Source of the DNA: Romboutsia_E sp900604535
GTDB lineage: Bacteria; Bacillota; Clostridia; Peptostreptococcales; Peptostreptococcaceae
Assembly: GCF_900604535.1 (NCBI RefSeq)
Contig: NZ_UWOT01000009.1
Span: forward strand, 1 to 64,000
Direction of reading: 5' to 3'
DNA: 64,000 nucleotides
Made by a program: the position numbers and the translations under genes. This document shows, piece by piece, positions 29,582-37,570 of the stretch (the first letter of the stretch is position 1; every line of letters starts with the position of its first letter). A model generated the notes under the pieces. The model was given only the letters and a program-made list of their open reading frames with translations, did no database searches and was not told the DNA's origin.

Positions 29582-30742
29582 ATGGACAACAAAGGAATTA
29601 TAAAAATATTAACTTTTAATTTTTTAGCTATGGGTATATTTAATATTGCTCATCCGGTTACACCTACACTTATAAATGTATTAGGTCTTCCAACATACAC
29701 CTTTGGCATATTTTATTCAACTATGGCTATAGCTCAGTTTGTTATGGCACCTATTTGGGGATCTATATCAGATAATAAAGGAAGAAAGAAAATACTTATA
29801 ATGGGACTAATTGGATATGGTATAAGCCAATTAGGATTTGGTTTTTCTACAAATGAATGGATAATACTCGTATTTAGAATTTTAGCAGGAGGATTATCAG
29901 TAGGGTACATAACAGTTTCTACAGCATATATAACAGATGTATCTAGTAAAGAAGATAGAATAAAGTATCTTTCATATAATGCAGCAGCAAGCTCTATAGG
30001 AGGTTCTTTAGGTGCTTTAGTTGGAGGGTTTATAGGCATTTATGGATATAAAAATGCATTTTTTGTGCAATTTTTACTATCTATAATATTATCACTATTG
30101 ATATGGTTATGGATTAAAGAGACTATATGTGAAAAAAATTATAATTATAAGGTTTACCTAGGTCATCTAAAATTAAATAAAAACTTAATAGACTTAAAAT
30201 CACCAATAGGAGTTATGATGGTAGTTATGGCTTTAATCACCATAACAACAACATCTTATAGTTCTAGTATAAATTATTTTTTAGAAGATGTTGCAAGTGT
30301 TCCGACAACAGTTAATGGAATTGTTATGGCAATCGCAGGTATAATTGCACTAATTATGAATATATTTATAAATCCACTTTTAAGTAAATATTTTAAAGAT
30401 GTAAAAATTCTTATAACATCTTTATTTGTAGCTGGAGTATCTATAATTTTATTTACCTTGATGAATGGGTATATAGTATTAGTATTTTTATCTATATTTA
30501 TAGCATCAAGTGCACTTGTTACACCTATACAGCAAAGCATGGTTTCTAAGATGGCTAAGGATAACCATGGAGAGGTTATGGGAATTCAAGGTTCATTTAA
30601 AGCTTTAGGTATGGTTACAGGTTCATTGATATCGGGGTTTATATTTGATTATGGTAATAAATTACCATTTGTAATGGGTGGATTATCTTGTCTAATTGCA
30701 TTTATGATATGTTTAAGAGTCAAATTTAACATAGAGGATTAA
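29582..30742 (+). CDS. Major facilitator superfamily transporter
   Basis: A 386-residue polytopic protein with twelve predicted membrane segments. The MFS signature loop between segments 2 and 3 is clear: WGSISDNKGRKKILIMG near residues 60-76. A related charged loop occurs in the second half (LLSKYFKDVKIL near 265). Drug/metabolite exporters of the DHA1 type have this layout, but the substrate cannot be read from sequence. AAAGGAG sits eight bases before the ATG. Flanking terminators make it a single-gene unit. Confidence 0.88.
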   Translation: MDNKGIIKILTFNFLAMGIFNIAHPVTPTLINVLGLPTYTFGIFYSTMAIAQFVMAPIWGSISDNKGRKKILIMGLIGYGISQLGFGFSTNEWIILVFRILAGGLSVGYITVSTAYITDVSSKEDRIKYLSYNAAASSIGGSLGALVGGFIGIYGYKNAFFVQFLLSIILSLLIWLWIKETICEKNYNYKVYLGHLKLNKNLIDLKSPIGVMMVVMALITITTTSYSSSINYFLEDVASVPTTVNGIVMAIAGIIALIMNIFINPLLSKYFKDVKILITSLFVAGVSIILFTLMNGYIVLVFLSIFIASSALVTPIQQSMVSKMAKDNHGEVMGIQGSFKALGMVTGSLISGFIFDYGNKLPFVMGGLSCLIAFMICLRVKFNIED

Positions 30743-30746
30743 TATT

Positions 30747-30788
30747 AAAATAAAGTATACTTAGAAATTTTTAAGTATACTTTATTTA
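30747..30788 (+). terminator. Terminator after the MFS gene
   Basis: AAAATAAAGTATACTTA pairs with TAAGTATACTTTATTT around GAAATTTT. Confidence 0.85.
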
Positions 30789-30877
30789 TTATGTAAATAA
30801 ATTTTAAAACATATTATCTAATATCATAAAATAGTGTAAAATATATAATGTTATAAAACTTGAGAGTAGGTGTAAAT

Positions 30878-31780
30878 TTGTTTAGAAAAGAAGCACAAAA
30901 ATATAATCTTATATCATACACTAGTGATGAAGATTTAACTTTAAAGGAAATATTATTAGATAAACTAAACTTTTCAGTGAGGTCTTTATCAAAGATGAAA
31001 AGAGAAAAAACTGTTTTAGTAAATGGGACATTTAAAAAGCCTAGTGAAAAAGTATTAAAAGGTGATTTAATAGAAGTTCAAATAGATGAGGATATGGCTA
31101 ATTTTGAACCACAAGATTTAAATTTAAGCATCATATATGATGATTTTGATATAATAATGGTAAATAAACCACCATTTATGGTAGTTCATCCCACAAAAAG
31201 CCATTTTGATAAAACTATTGCAAACGGAGTAACTGACTATATAATAAAAAAGAAAGAAAAGGCAAAGGTAAGATTTGTAAATAGATTGGATATGAATACA
31301 TCAGGACTTGTTATAGTTGCTAAAAATGCATATGCACATCATGTTTTATCCAAAGATATGAGTGATGATAAGGTTGAAAAAACGTACATAACAGTGGTTA
31401 AGGGAATTGTCGAATCTGATGAAGGAACAATAAACCAACCTATATATAGACCTACTGAAGATAGTATAAAAAGAGTTGTGGATGAAAGAGGACAAGATTC
31501 TGTAACTCATTATAAAGTACTAGAAAGATTGAATGATGCTACTGTTTTAGAGGTAAAATTAGAAACTGGTAGAACCCATCAAATAAGAGTTCATATGAAT
31601 TTTATTGGTCATGGAATAATAGGGGATGAGTTATATGGATATGTAGATGAAGCTTTAATAAATAGACAAGCACTACATGCATATAGCTTAAAATTTATGC
31701 AACCAAGAACTAAGGAAATATTAAACTTTAAAGCAGATATTCCAGATGATATGAAAAAATTAATAGAAAAATTAAAATAG
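30878..31780 (+). CDS. RluA-family RNA pseudouridine synthase
   Basis: About 300 residues: an N-terminal S4 RNA-binding domain (LDKLNFSVRSLSKMKREKT) followed by the RluA catalytic domain with the essential Asp in VNRLDMNTSGL, the IIYDD entry strand, and the C-terminal GRTHQIRVHM motif. It converts uridine to pseudouridine in rRNA or tRNA; the exact site (RluD-like or other) is not decidable here. TTG at 30878 is chosen because AGGTG (30868-30872) lies just upstream. A farther TTG at 30860 has no such site. It ends 12 bases before the nucleoid-associated protein gene, with GAGGTGAGAG between, so the two are co-transcribed. Confidence 0.92.
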   Translation: MFRKEAQKYNLISYTSDEDLTLKEILLDKLNFSVRSLSKMKREKTVLVNGTFKKPSEKVLKGDLIEVQIDEDMANFEPQDLNLSIIYDDFDIIMVNKPPFMVVHPTKSHFDKTIANGVTDYIIKKKEKAKVRFVNRLDMNTSGLVIVAKNAYAHHVLSKDMSDDKVEKTYITVVKGIVESDEGTINQPIYRPTEDSIKRVVDERGQDSVTHYKVLERLNDATVLEVKLETGRTHQIRVHMNFIGHGIIGDELYGYVDEALINRQALHAYSLKFMQPRTKEILNFKADIPDDMKKLIEKLK

Positions 31781-31792
31781 AGGTGAGAGAGT

Positions 31793-32797
31793 ATGATAAT
31801 ACATAAGTTTATAATACACGTATTAGATAAAGATAATGAAGCTCCAATATTAAATGACTATGAGGGAAGAGTTAGTCCAGAAGTAGATAAATTTTTCCAA
31901 AAAGTTATGAATAGAGTTGCTAAAGATGATGATTTAAGAAAAGCTGTATTCAAAAACTATAATGATAATTTAATAAAAAACTGTTGTGAGCAAATTATAT
32001 ATGATGAAAATACATTTTTACAAAATTCAAAAGAAATAGCAGCATACCTTTTTGATGTTATGAAAATTAATGCAGAGATAGATTCTTGTGATTTAGCAAT
32101 ATGTTTATATACTGTAAAAGATGAAAAATATGTAGGTATAGTTAAATTAGATTATAAGAGACTTTATACTCACTCAATAGAATTACTAGATGATAAATTT
32201 AATATTCAAATGGTAAGTAATGAAATTGGAATACCGGAAACTGGTAGACAAAAGCAGGCTGCAATAGTTGGAACTAGTGGTATAAATGATGAATATCAAT
32301 TAAGAGTATTAGATAAGGATGCAGAAAAAGAAGGTAGTGAGTCTAAGTTTGTATCTGAATTCTTAGGTGCTTCGAAGATAGATGATGATAAGTATAAAAC
32401 TAAAGTATTTAAAAATACAGCTGAAAATTGGATAACAAATGCGTTAAGCAATGATATAAAGAAAGCTGAAGATGTAAGAAGCGTACTTAATTATACTTTA
32501 AAAGAAAATCAAGAAGTTAATGTTAAAGATTTTATTGAGAATAATATAAAAGATGAAGAATTAAAAGAAAGTTTTAAAGAGCACATGGATGAAAAAGGCT
32601 TAGAAGAAAGCTTTAATATAGATAAGAAATGGGTAGAGAAGAAGCTTAAAAAGAGAAGTATAAGAACCGATAATGGATTTGATATAAAAGGAAATTTATC
32701 TGATTTTGAAGATCCTATGAAATATAGTGTAAGACAAAATGAGAATGGTACTATAGATATAGTAATAAAAAATGTAAACTTCTATGAAGAAAAATAA
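31793..32797 (+). CDS. Nucleoid-associated protein, NdpA/YejK family
   Basis: A 334-residue protein matching the NdpA (nucleoid-associated protein) family by its opening (IIHKFIIHVLDKDNEAPIL), the FLGASKIDDDKYKTK segment near 190 and a C-terminal DNA-binding-like part. Family members associate with DNA in the nucleoid; function is not well defined, and some occur near defence or phage functions. Here the context is housekeeping: it follows an rRNA/tRNA-modifying enzyme. AGAGGTGAGAG precedes the ATG. No membrane or signal sequence is visible. A bidirectional terminator follows. Confidence 0.85.
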   Translation: MIIHKFIIHVLDKDNEAPILNDYEGRVSPEVDKFFQKVMNRVAKDDDLRKAVFKNYNDNLIKNCCEQIIYDENTFLQNSKEIAAYLFDVMKINAEIDSCDLAICLYTVKDEKYVGIVKLDYKRLYTHSIELLDDKFNIQMVSNEIGIPETGRQKQAAIVGTSGINDEYQLRVLDKDAEKEGSESKFVSEFLGASKIDDDKYKTKVFKNTAENWITNALSNDIKKAEDVRSVLNYTLKENQEVNVKDFIENNIKDEELKESFKEHMDEKGLEESFNIDKKWVEKKLKKRSIRTDNGFDIKGNLSDFEDPMKYSVRQNENGTIDIVIKNVNFYEEK

Positions 32798-32799
32798 AA

Positions 32800-32843
32800 A
32801 AATAATGGCATATATCAAAATATTGATGTATGCCATTATTTTT
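32800..32843. terminator. Bidirectional terminator between convergent genes
   Basis: AATAATGGCATA pairs with TATGCCATTATT; A-run before and T-run after allow termination on both strands (NdpA gene plus, cell-wall hydrolase minus). Confidence 0.9.
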
Positions 32844-34472
32844 TTATAAGACCCTTTTTGCATGTAAGTAAACATTATTCCAATATGTATTATTTATTTT
32901 AGTTATTTGAACATTTTCTCCTGGTTTAGGAGCATGTATCATTTCGTTATTTCCTATATAAATTCCAACATGGCTAACATTACCTGTACCATTAGTACTT
33001 GAAAATATTAAATCTCCAGGTTGTAAATTTGATTTGCTAATAGTAGTTCCAACTTTAGATTGATCACTAGATGTTCTTGGTAAAGATATATTTGCTGCAT
33101 TTTTGTAAACATAGCTAGTTAATCCAGAACAATCAAATGAGTTAGGTCCAGTAGCTCCCCAAACATAAGGTTTACCTATTTGTTGTTTAGCTAAATTAAT
33201 AACTGCATCAATTTTATTTGATGTAGAAGTATCTTCTGATGGAGTGTTAGTTGAATTATTTGAAGATGACGAATTAAGATCAATGTATTGAGAGCTAACC
33301 CAACCATTAGAACCATTAGAAAGCTTAACTTTATACCACCCATTAGAACTACTTATAATTTCAACTGTACTACCTTTAGATAAACTACCAATAATAGAAT
33401 AGTTAGTACCAGCACCACTTCTAACATTTAAAGAAGAAGTATTAACAGTACCTATTTTACCCGCAACAGAAGTATCTTCTGATGGAGTGTTAGTTGAATT
33501 ATTTGAAGATGACGAATTAAGATCAATGTATTGAGAGCTAACCCAACCATTAGAACCATTAGAAAGCTTAACTTTATACCACCCATTAGAACTACTTATA
33601 ATTTCAACTGTACTACCTTTAGATAAACTACCAATAATAGAATAGTTAGTACCAGCACCACTTCTAACATTTAAAGAAGAAGTATTAACAGTACCTATTT
33701 TACCCGCAACAGAAGTATCTTCTGATGGAGTGTTAGTTGAATTATTTGAAGATGACGAATTAAGATCAATGTATTGAGAGCTAACCCAACCATTAGAACC
33801 ATTAGAAAGCTTAACTTTATACCACCCATTAGAACTACTTATAATTTCAACTGTACTACCTTTAGATAAACTACCAATAATAGAATAGTTAGTACCAGCA
33901 TCACTTCTAACATTTAAAGAAGAAGTATTAACAGTACCTATTTTACCCGCAACAGAAGTATCTTCTGATGGAGTGTTAGTTGAATTATTTGAAGATGACG
34001 AATTAAGATCAATGTATTGAGAGCTAACCCAACCATTAGAACCATTAGAAAGCTTAACTTTATACCACCCATTAGAACTACTTATAATTTCAACTGTACT
34101 ACCTTTAGATAAACTACCAATAATAGAATAGTTAGTACCAGCACCACTTCTAACATTTAAAGAAGAAGTATTAACAGTACCTATTTTACCCGCAACAGAA
34201 TTATTATTTTTATCAACGTATTGAGAACTAACCCAACCAGTAGAACCATTAGAAAGCTTAACTTTATACCACCCATTAGAACTACTTATAATTTCAACAC
34301 TATTTCCCTTATATAATTTTCCTATTATAGAGTAGTTAGTACCAGCGCCACTTCTAACATTTAAAACAGATGTATTTATAATGCCCATGTCAGAAGCATT
34401 AGCCTCAGTTGAATTTATAGCTAAAACTGCAGACGTAACTGCCATAGACATTATTAAATTCTTTTTTATCAT
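32844..34472 (-). CDS. Secreted SH3b-repeat NlpC/P60 cell-wall endopeptidase
   Basis: A 542-residue exported cell-wall hydrolase. Residues 1-26 form a signal peptide (MIKKN then a hydrophobic core ending ANA). Five bacterial SH3 domains follow, each carrying LNVRSGAGTNYSIIG, separated by Ser/Asn/Thr-rich linkers; the first is divergent, the next four nearly identical. The C-terminal 120 residues are an NlpC/P60 domain with catalytic Cys in SFDCSGLT and His in SHVGIYIG. NlpC/P60 enzymes cut peptidoglycan stems, typically gamma-D-Glu to diamino acid; SH3b domains bind the wall. AGGAGG lies upstream of the ATG on the minus strand. It sits just before the spore-envelope region, but nothing in it is spore-specific. 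Repeat number may vary between strains. Confidence 0.95.
   Translation of the reverse strand: MIKKNLIMSMAVTSAVLAINSTEANASDMGIINTSVLNVRSGAGTNYSIIGKLYKGNSVEIISSSNGWYKVKLSNGSTGWVSSQYVDKNNNSVAGKIGTVNTSSLNVRSGAGTNYSIIGSLSKGSTVEIISSSNGWYKVKLSNGSNGWVSSQYIDLNSSSSNNSTNTPSEDTSVAGKIGTVNTSSLNVRSDAGTNYSIIGSLSKGSTVEIISSSNGWYKVKLSNGSNGWVSSQYIDLNSSSSNNSTNTPSEDTSVAGKIGTVNTSSLNVRSGAGTNYSIIGSLSKGSTVEIISSSNGWYKVKLSNGSNGWVSSQYIDLNSSSSNNSTNTPSEDTSVAGKIGTVNTSSLNVRSGAGTNYSIIGSLSKGSTVEIISSSNGWYKVKLSNGSNGWVSSQYIDLNSSSSNNSTNTPSEDTSTSNKIDAVINLAKQQIGKPYVWGATGPNSFDCSGLTSYVYKNAANISLPRTSSDQSKVGTTISKSNLQPGDLIFSSTNGTGNVSHVGIYIGNNEMIHAPKPGENVQITKINNTYWNNVYLHAKRVL
33225..34196 (-). repeat. Four tandem 243-bp repeats inside the SH3b hydrolase gene
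   Basis: Four adjacent 243-base units (starting at about 33225, 33468, 33711 and 33954) are identical as far as I can read, except for one base at 33901 in the third, which changes Gly to Asp (RSGAG to RSDAG). Each unit codes one SH3b domain plus linker (81 residues). Such identity, including synonymous sites and linkers, implies recent expansion or ongoing homogenisation. Confidence 0.9.
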
Positions 34473-34684
34473 TTAATATCCTCCCATATAAAATTACCTA
34501 AATAAATGGTTAAAAATGTAATTTACAATATAAATATAACATTAATTAAACATTTATGTAAATATAATGAAAAAACAACATGGAAAAATATTGAAATTAT
34601 CGTGTTGAAATACAAGCACTTAGATACAGTAGATAGCATATATATATTAGAGAAATTATATATACATACTTAAGGAGGTAAAAT

Positions 34685-34906
34685 ATGAGCCAAATAAGTG
34701 ACCTTGTAAGAGGTTTTGATTTTATTGATGACAACCCAATGATATTATTTTTAATATTTGGTGTAGTAATATTTTTTGCACTTTCAGGTAATAATTGTGG
34801 TGATTTTTTCGAACAAAACAATGTTTTGATATGGATTGTATTAATAGTGTTTGTTTTATTTTTATTAAATAATAATTCTGATGATGATTGTGATTGCTGT
34901 TATTAA
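34685..34906 (+). CDS. Small membrane protein with Asp/Cys tail, spore-envelope family member 1
   Basis: A 73-residue protein with two hydrophobic stretches (about residues 18-34 and 46-62), separated by an acidic, Cys-containing turn (NNCGDFFEQNN), and a tail ending DDDCDCCY. It is the first of six similar small genes between 34685 and 37520. TAAGGAGGTAAAAT gives a strong start. I do not recognise a named family; Gly-rich, single-pass small proteins such as YjcZ of Bacillus are comparable in size and style but not clearly homologous. A role in the spore envelope is inferred from neighbours (ccpA/cdeC region) and sigma-K-like promoters at sister genes. Confidence 0.7.
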   Translation: MSQISDLVRGFDFIDDNPMILFLIFGVVIFFALSGNNCGDFFEQNNVLIWIVLIVFVLFLLNNNSDDDCDCCY

Positions 34907-34940
34907 AAAGATATTTAATCTTATATTTTTATTGAAATAT

Positions 34941-34983
34941 AAAAAAACCTTTTAATTAAATTATTAATTAAAAGGTTTTTTTA
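34941..34983. terminator. Bidirectional terminator
   Basis: AAAAAAACCTTTTAATTAA pairs with TTAATTAAAAGGTTTTTTT; serves the small gene on the plus strand and acpP on the minus strand. Confidence 0.9.
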
Positions 34984-34989
34984 TGTAAA

Positions 34990-35217
34990 TTACTTGTTTT
35001 CTTCTATATAGTGGCATATATCACCTATAGTTTTCATGTTTTCAGCTTCTTCATCAGGTATATCTATACCAAACTCGTCTTCAATGGCCATTATAACTTC
35101 AACGGCATCTAAAGAGTCTGCATCTAAGTCTTCTTTTAGAGAAGTTTCTAATGTTAGTTCATCTACATTATCTATACCTAATTGATCGGCAATTATATCT
35201 CTTATTTTTTCAAACAT
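34990..35217 (-). CDS. acpP: Acyl carrier protein
   Basis: A 75-residue acidic protein with the phosphopantetheine attachment site DADSLDAVEV, Ser35. It carries growing acyl chains in fatty-acid synthesis or another acyl-transfer pathway. The frame is open farther upstream, but ATG at 35217 is the start: AGGAGGTCTAATC precedes it and the family begins there (MFEKIRDIIADQL). No fab genes are adjacent. It stands alone amid the small spore-envelope genes, so it may be a secondary carrier rather than the fatty-acid synthase one; that is inference. Confidence 0.93.
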   Translation of the reverse strand: MFEKIRDIIADQLGIDNVDELTLETSLKEDLDADSLDAVEVIMAIEDEFGIDIPDEEAENMKTIGDICHYIEENK

Positions 35218-35359
35218 GATTAGACCTCCTAAACGGTTTCTTAATTTTAATTGTAGTTTAATATAATATGAAAATTTTTTCAATATGCAATTAATAAAAA
35301 GTAATAAAGTTTTAAAATATGAATATAAATTATACAAATATAACATAGGAGGAATTGTT

Positions 35360-35791
35360 ATGAAGTATATAGGACTAGTATTATCATCTATATGTGTTTT
35401 TATTATCGTATTAGCAAATTTATACTATAACTCTATAACATTAGATATGCAAAAGATGAAAAATTACATAGTTGAAAGTAATAGGGTATTATCAGATGTA
35501 ATTGAAAAAGAGGATGTAGTACAAGATAATAAAGATGAATACATATCAAGATTAATTAGCTTAAAGAAAGGAATAGAGAACTCTAAGACATCGTTTTTAA
35601 TTAGCGACTATAAAAGCTATAGAATAAAATCAATAGACAGTTTAATATATAGTATCTCAAACTCTAAAGAAAAGGAAAAATATTTAAGTGATGTAGACAA
35701 ATACAATAAACTTAGTGAGGAAGAGTTAAATAAACTAATAAATAAAACTTTTATAGAAGTAACTTATTTGTCAGCTAAAACATATATTTAG
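35360..35791 (+). CDS. Membrane-anchored hypothetical protein
   Basis: A 143-residue protein: one N-terminal membrane segment (residues about 4-22, GLVLSSICVFIIVLANLYY) followed by a charged, helical outer or inner domain with coiled-coil character (KNYIVESNRVLSDVIEKE). No cysteine motif and no lipobox. I do not recognise it. ATG 35360 follows ATAGGAGGAATTGTT; an earlier in-frame ATG at 35285 lacks such a site. It lies between acpP (divergent) and the second small Cys-tailed gene, 44 bases upstream of it with no clear terminator, so the two may be co-transcribed. Confidence 0.7.
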   Translation: MKYIGLVLSSICVFIIVLANLYYNSITLDMQKMKNYIVESNRVLSDVIEKEDVVQDNKDEYISRLISLKKGIENSKTSFLISDYKSYRIKSIDSLIYSISNSKEKEKYLSDVDKYNKLSEEELNKLINKTFIEVTYLSAKTYI

Positions 35792-35835
35792 TTAAAGCAA
35801 AATTTAACCTTTTACTTATTAAGGAGGGAAAGGTC

Positions 35836-36039
35836 ATGGCGAAACTAGAAGATACTTTATCTCGCTTTTTGGGAGGCAATGATGGCCTTTTTAGTGGAGG
35901 GGTATTATTAATAATTGTTATAGTATTTTTATTGATTGGAACAGATTTATTAGATGACTTTTTTGATGATGATAGTGTATGGATTTGGATAATTTTAATA
36001 ATTCTATTGTTATTTAATTTTGATGATAATTGTTGCTAA
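35836..36039 (+). CDS. Small membrane protein with DDNCC tail, family member 2
   Basis: 67 residues. N-terminal amphipathic part (LEDTLSRFLGGNDGLFSGG) leads into two hydrophobic segments (about 23-36 and 46-60), joined by an acidic turn (LLDDFFDDDSVW), ending DDNCC. The LSRFLGG / IWIILII pattern is shared with the gene at 36201. AAGGAGGGAAAGGTC precedes the ATG. A terminator follows. Function unknown; expression during sporulation is inferred from family and context. Confidence 0.75.
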   Translation: MAKLEDTLSRFLGGNDGLFSGGVLLIIVIVFLLIGTDLLDDFFDDDSVWIWIILIILLLFNFDDNCC

Positions 36040-36054
36040 TTTAATAATTTATTT

Positions 36055-36080
36055 AAAGAAATCGATTAGATTTCTTTTTT
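36055..36080 (+). terminator. Terminator after small membrane protein gene 2
   Basis: AAAGAAATC pairs with GATTTCTTT around GATTA, then T-run. Confidence 0.8.
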
Positions 36081-36121
36081 TATTGCCTTTAAATAAATAT
36101 AAAAATATTAGACAAAATGTA

Positions 36122-36149
36122 ACAATTTAGTATTATAAATCATATTATT
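36122..36149 (+). promoter_or_regulatory. Possible sigma-K-like promoter for small gene 3
   Basis: ACA at 36122-36124, 16 bases, then CATATTATT at 36141-36149. This partly fits the mother-cell sigma-K pattern (AC, spacer of about 16, CATA-N3-TA); the last position deviates. Confidence 0.4.
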
Positions 36150-36200
36150 CATTAAATAGGTAAATAAAAACCTATAAAAATTAACACAGGGGGTATAAAG

Positions 36201-36422
36201 ATGTCTAGTCAAGATAAATTAACTCGTTTATTTGGAGGTTGCTTTGGAGACGGATTATTTGGAGGTGGAGGAATAATATTAATAATATTATTAGTGATAC
36301 TTTTATTAGGAGATGACTTATTAGATTTTATATTCTGTGAAGATAATGCTTTAATATGGATAATATTAATAATATTAGTCATAAGCAATCTTGATTTTGA
36401 TGGCGGATGTGGATGCTGCTAA
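36201..36422 (+). CDS. Small membrane protein with GGCGCC tail, family member 3
   Basis: 73 residues: LTRLFGGCFGDGLFGGGG (Gly/Cys-rich head), two hydrophobic segments (about 25-36 and 50-63) around an acidic turn (GDDLLDFIFCEDN), and the tail DGGCGCC. Closest in pattern to the gene at 35836. A G-rich ribosome binding site (AGGGGGTATAAAG) precedes the ATG. Five cysteines and high Gly content suggest cross-linked envelope or coat material, but this is inference. Confidence 0.75.
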   Translation: MSSQDKLTRLFGGCFGDGLFGGGGIILIILLVILLLGDDLLDFIFCEDNALIWIILIILVISNLDFDGGCGCC

Positions 36423-36426
36423 TTAA

Positions 36427-36459
36427 AAAAAGGAGGGGTCAAGTGATGACCTCTTTTTA
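36427..36459 (+). terminator. Imperfect terminator after small gene 3
   Basis: GGGGTCA pairs with TGACCTC-type bases and the flanking A-run with TTTTT; the stem contains a mismatch. Confidence 0.55.
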
Positions 36460-36494
36460 TTGTATATAAATAAACTATATATTAAAAAATGATA

Positions 36495-36521
36495 ACACTT
36501 TTTTGATTATTGCATAGTATA
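36495..36521 (+). promoter_or_regulatory. Sigma-K-like promoter for small gene 4
   Basis: ACAC at 36495-36498 and CATAGTATA at 36513-36521. The -10 is an exact match to CATA-N3-TA, with a spacer of 16 bases after AC. It lies 72 bases before the ATG at 36593. Confidence 0.6.
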
Positions 36522-36592
36522 TAAAAGAAGTGCTATTACTTTGACAACTTAGTACTTACATAATTATAACCGATAAGTAAGGGGGAGGTTGT

Positions 36593-36826
36593 ATGAGTAG
36601 TAAATTAAGTAGATTATTTGAAACTATGGGATGCGGTGGAGGAGGATGGTGGATAATTATATTATTCTTCTTATTCTTAGCGTTCCAAGAATGTTGGGCT
36701 GAAATATGTATAACAGACTGGATTCCATTCCTAATCCTATTACTAATTGTTTGTTCATGTAATGGGATAGGTTGTGGCGATGATTTTGGATGTTTAGATA
36801 ATAGTAATTATGATTGTAACTGCTAA
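36593..36826 (+). CDS. Small WWII-type membrane protein, family member 4
   Basis: 77 residues. The head LSRLFETMGCGGGG leads into WWIIILFFLFLAFQECW, a polar turn, then WIPFLILLLIVCSC and a Cys/Asp/Asn tail (GCGDDFGCLDNSNYDCNC). It shares the WWII...LFFLFLAF...WIPFLI...CSC block with genes at 37023 and 37326, so these three form a subfamily. GTAAGGGGGAGG gives the start. Nine or so cysteines in a 77-residue membrane protein are striking. Spore-envelope location is inferred from the sigma-K-like promoter and the cdeC neighbourhood. Confidence 0.8.
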   Translation: MSSKLSRLFETMGCGGGGWWIIILFFLFLAFQECWAEICITDWIPFLILLLIVCSCNGIGCGDDFGCLDNSNYDCNC

Positions 36827-36832
36827 ATATAT

Positions 36833-36870
36833 AAAAATTATGGAGCTATGAAAATAGCTCCATAATTTTT
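36833..36870 (+). terminator. Strong terminator after small gene 4
   Basis: AAAAATTATGGAGCTAT pairs perfectly (17 bp) with its complement around GAAA; ends in TTTTT. Confidence 0.92.
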
Positions 36871-36951
36871 ATATACAATTTATTTTGAATAAGAAAATTT
36901 ATATTAAATTACTAAAAAAGTATTTAATAAAAAATACCATTAAATATTATC

Positions 36952-36977
36952 ACAAATAATACAACCTGCATATTATA
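36952..36977 (+). promoter_or_regulatory. Sigma-K-like promoter for small gene 5
   Basis: ACA at 36952-36954 and CATATTATA at 36969-36977, an exact CATA-N3-TA match. Spacing is about 15-16 bases. It lies 45 bases before the ATG at 37023. Confidence 0.55.
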
Positions 36978-37022
36978 TGTTAAGAGCGAAAGCTCAATAT
37001 ATCAACAGGAGGTAACATAAAG

Positions 37023-37202
37023 ATGTTAGAAAGACTTTTTGGAGACGGTGGATTTTTTGGAGCAGGAGCATGGTGGATAATAGTATTATTCTTCTTATTC
37101 TTAGCATTTGGTGATAGCTGGGTAGATATAGATATAATGGCTTGGATACCATTCTTAATAGTTCTATTAATACTTTGCAGCTGTGGTGGAATGTTTGACT
37201 AG
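37023..37202 (+). CDS. Small WWII-type membrane protein, family member 5 (59 residues)
   Basis: A short gene that is easily missed. It begins MLERLFGDGGFFGAGAWW, continues with the LFFLFLAFGDSW segment and WIPFLIVLLILCSCGGMFD, then TAG at 37200-37202. It is nearly the same as the gene at 37326 over the hydrophobic core, at DNA level too (GGAGCATGGTGGAT in both), so a recent tandem duplication is likely. Unlike its sisters it lacks the C-terminal Cys/Gly tail, ending right after CSCGG. AGGAGGT (37007-37013) lies nine bases before the ATG. Confidence 0.8.
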   Translation: MLERLFGDGGFFGAGAWWIIVLFFLFLAFGDSWVDIDIMAWIPFLIVLLILCSCGGMFD

Positions 37203-37325
37203 AGTAACATTTTAGATAGAATTTCATACAATAAAGTATTAGGTGGTTAGATAAAAGTCATATGACCCTAGCCATTAATTAAGCTTATAGTTTAATTAAA
37301 ATTTTTTAAATGGGAGGACTTTGTT

Positions 37326-37520
37326 ATGTTCAGTAGATTATTTGGAGATGGTGGATGTTTTTCAGGAGCATGGTGGATTATAGTTCTATTCTTCTTATTC
37401 TTAGCATTTGGTGATTGTTGGGAAGATATAGATATAATTGCTTGGATTCCATTCTTAATCTTATTATTAATAACTTGCTCTTGCGGTGGATTCTTCGATG
37501 ATGGAGGATGTGGCTGCTAA
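37326..37520 (+). CDS. Small WWII-type membrane protein, family member 6
   Basis: 64 residues: MFSRLFGDGGCFSGAWW, LFFLFLAFGDCWEDIDI, WIPFLILLLITCSCGGF and tail FDDGGCGC. Tandem duplicate of the gene at 37023, with the Cys tail retained. TGGGAGGACTTTGTT precedes the ATG. No clear terminator separates it from the gene before, so the promoter at 36952 may serve both; GTCATATGAC (a 10-base palindrome near 37257) lies between them. A terminator follows. Confidence 0.8.
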   Translation: MFSRLFGDGGCFSGAWWIIVLFFLFLAFGDCWEDIDIIAWIPFLILLLITCSCGGFFDDGGCGC

Positions 37521-37541
37521 AATAGAAATTAATTAATCTAG

Positions 37542-37570
37542 GAGTGTTGGTATAATATACCAGCACTTTT
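37542..37570 (+). terminator. Terminator after small gene 6
   Basis: AGTGTTGGTATA pairs with TATACCAGCACT (one wobble) and is followed by TTTTG-TTTTT. Confidence 0.75.

Noticed and set aside
33225..34196. Noncoding tandem or CRISPR-like repeat
   Set aside because: The 243-base period keeps one reading frame and encodes SH3b domains, so it is a coding repeat.
35218..35346. N-terminal extension of the acyl carrier protein
   Set aside because: The extension precedes an AGGAGG site and has no counterpart in the family.
37023..37202. Minus-strand reading frame over the small gene
   Set aside because: It lacks a ribosome binding site; the plus-strand product matches its neighbour at 37326.
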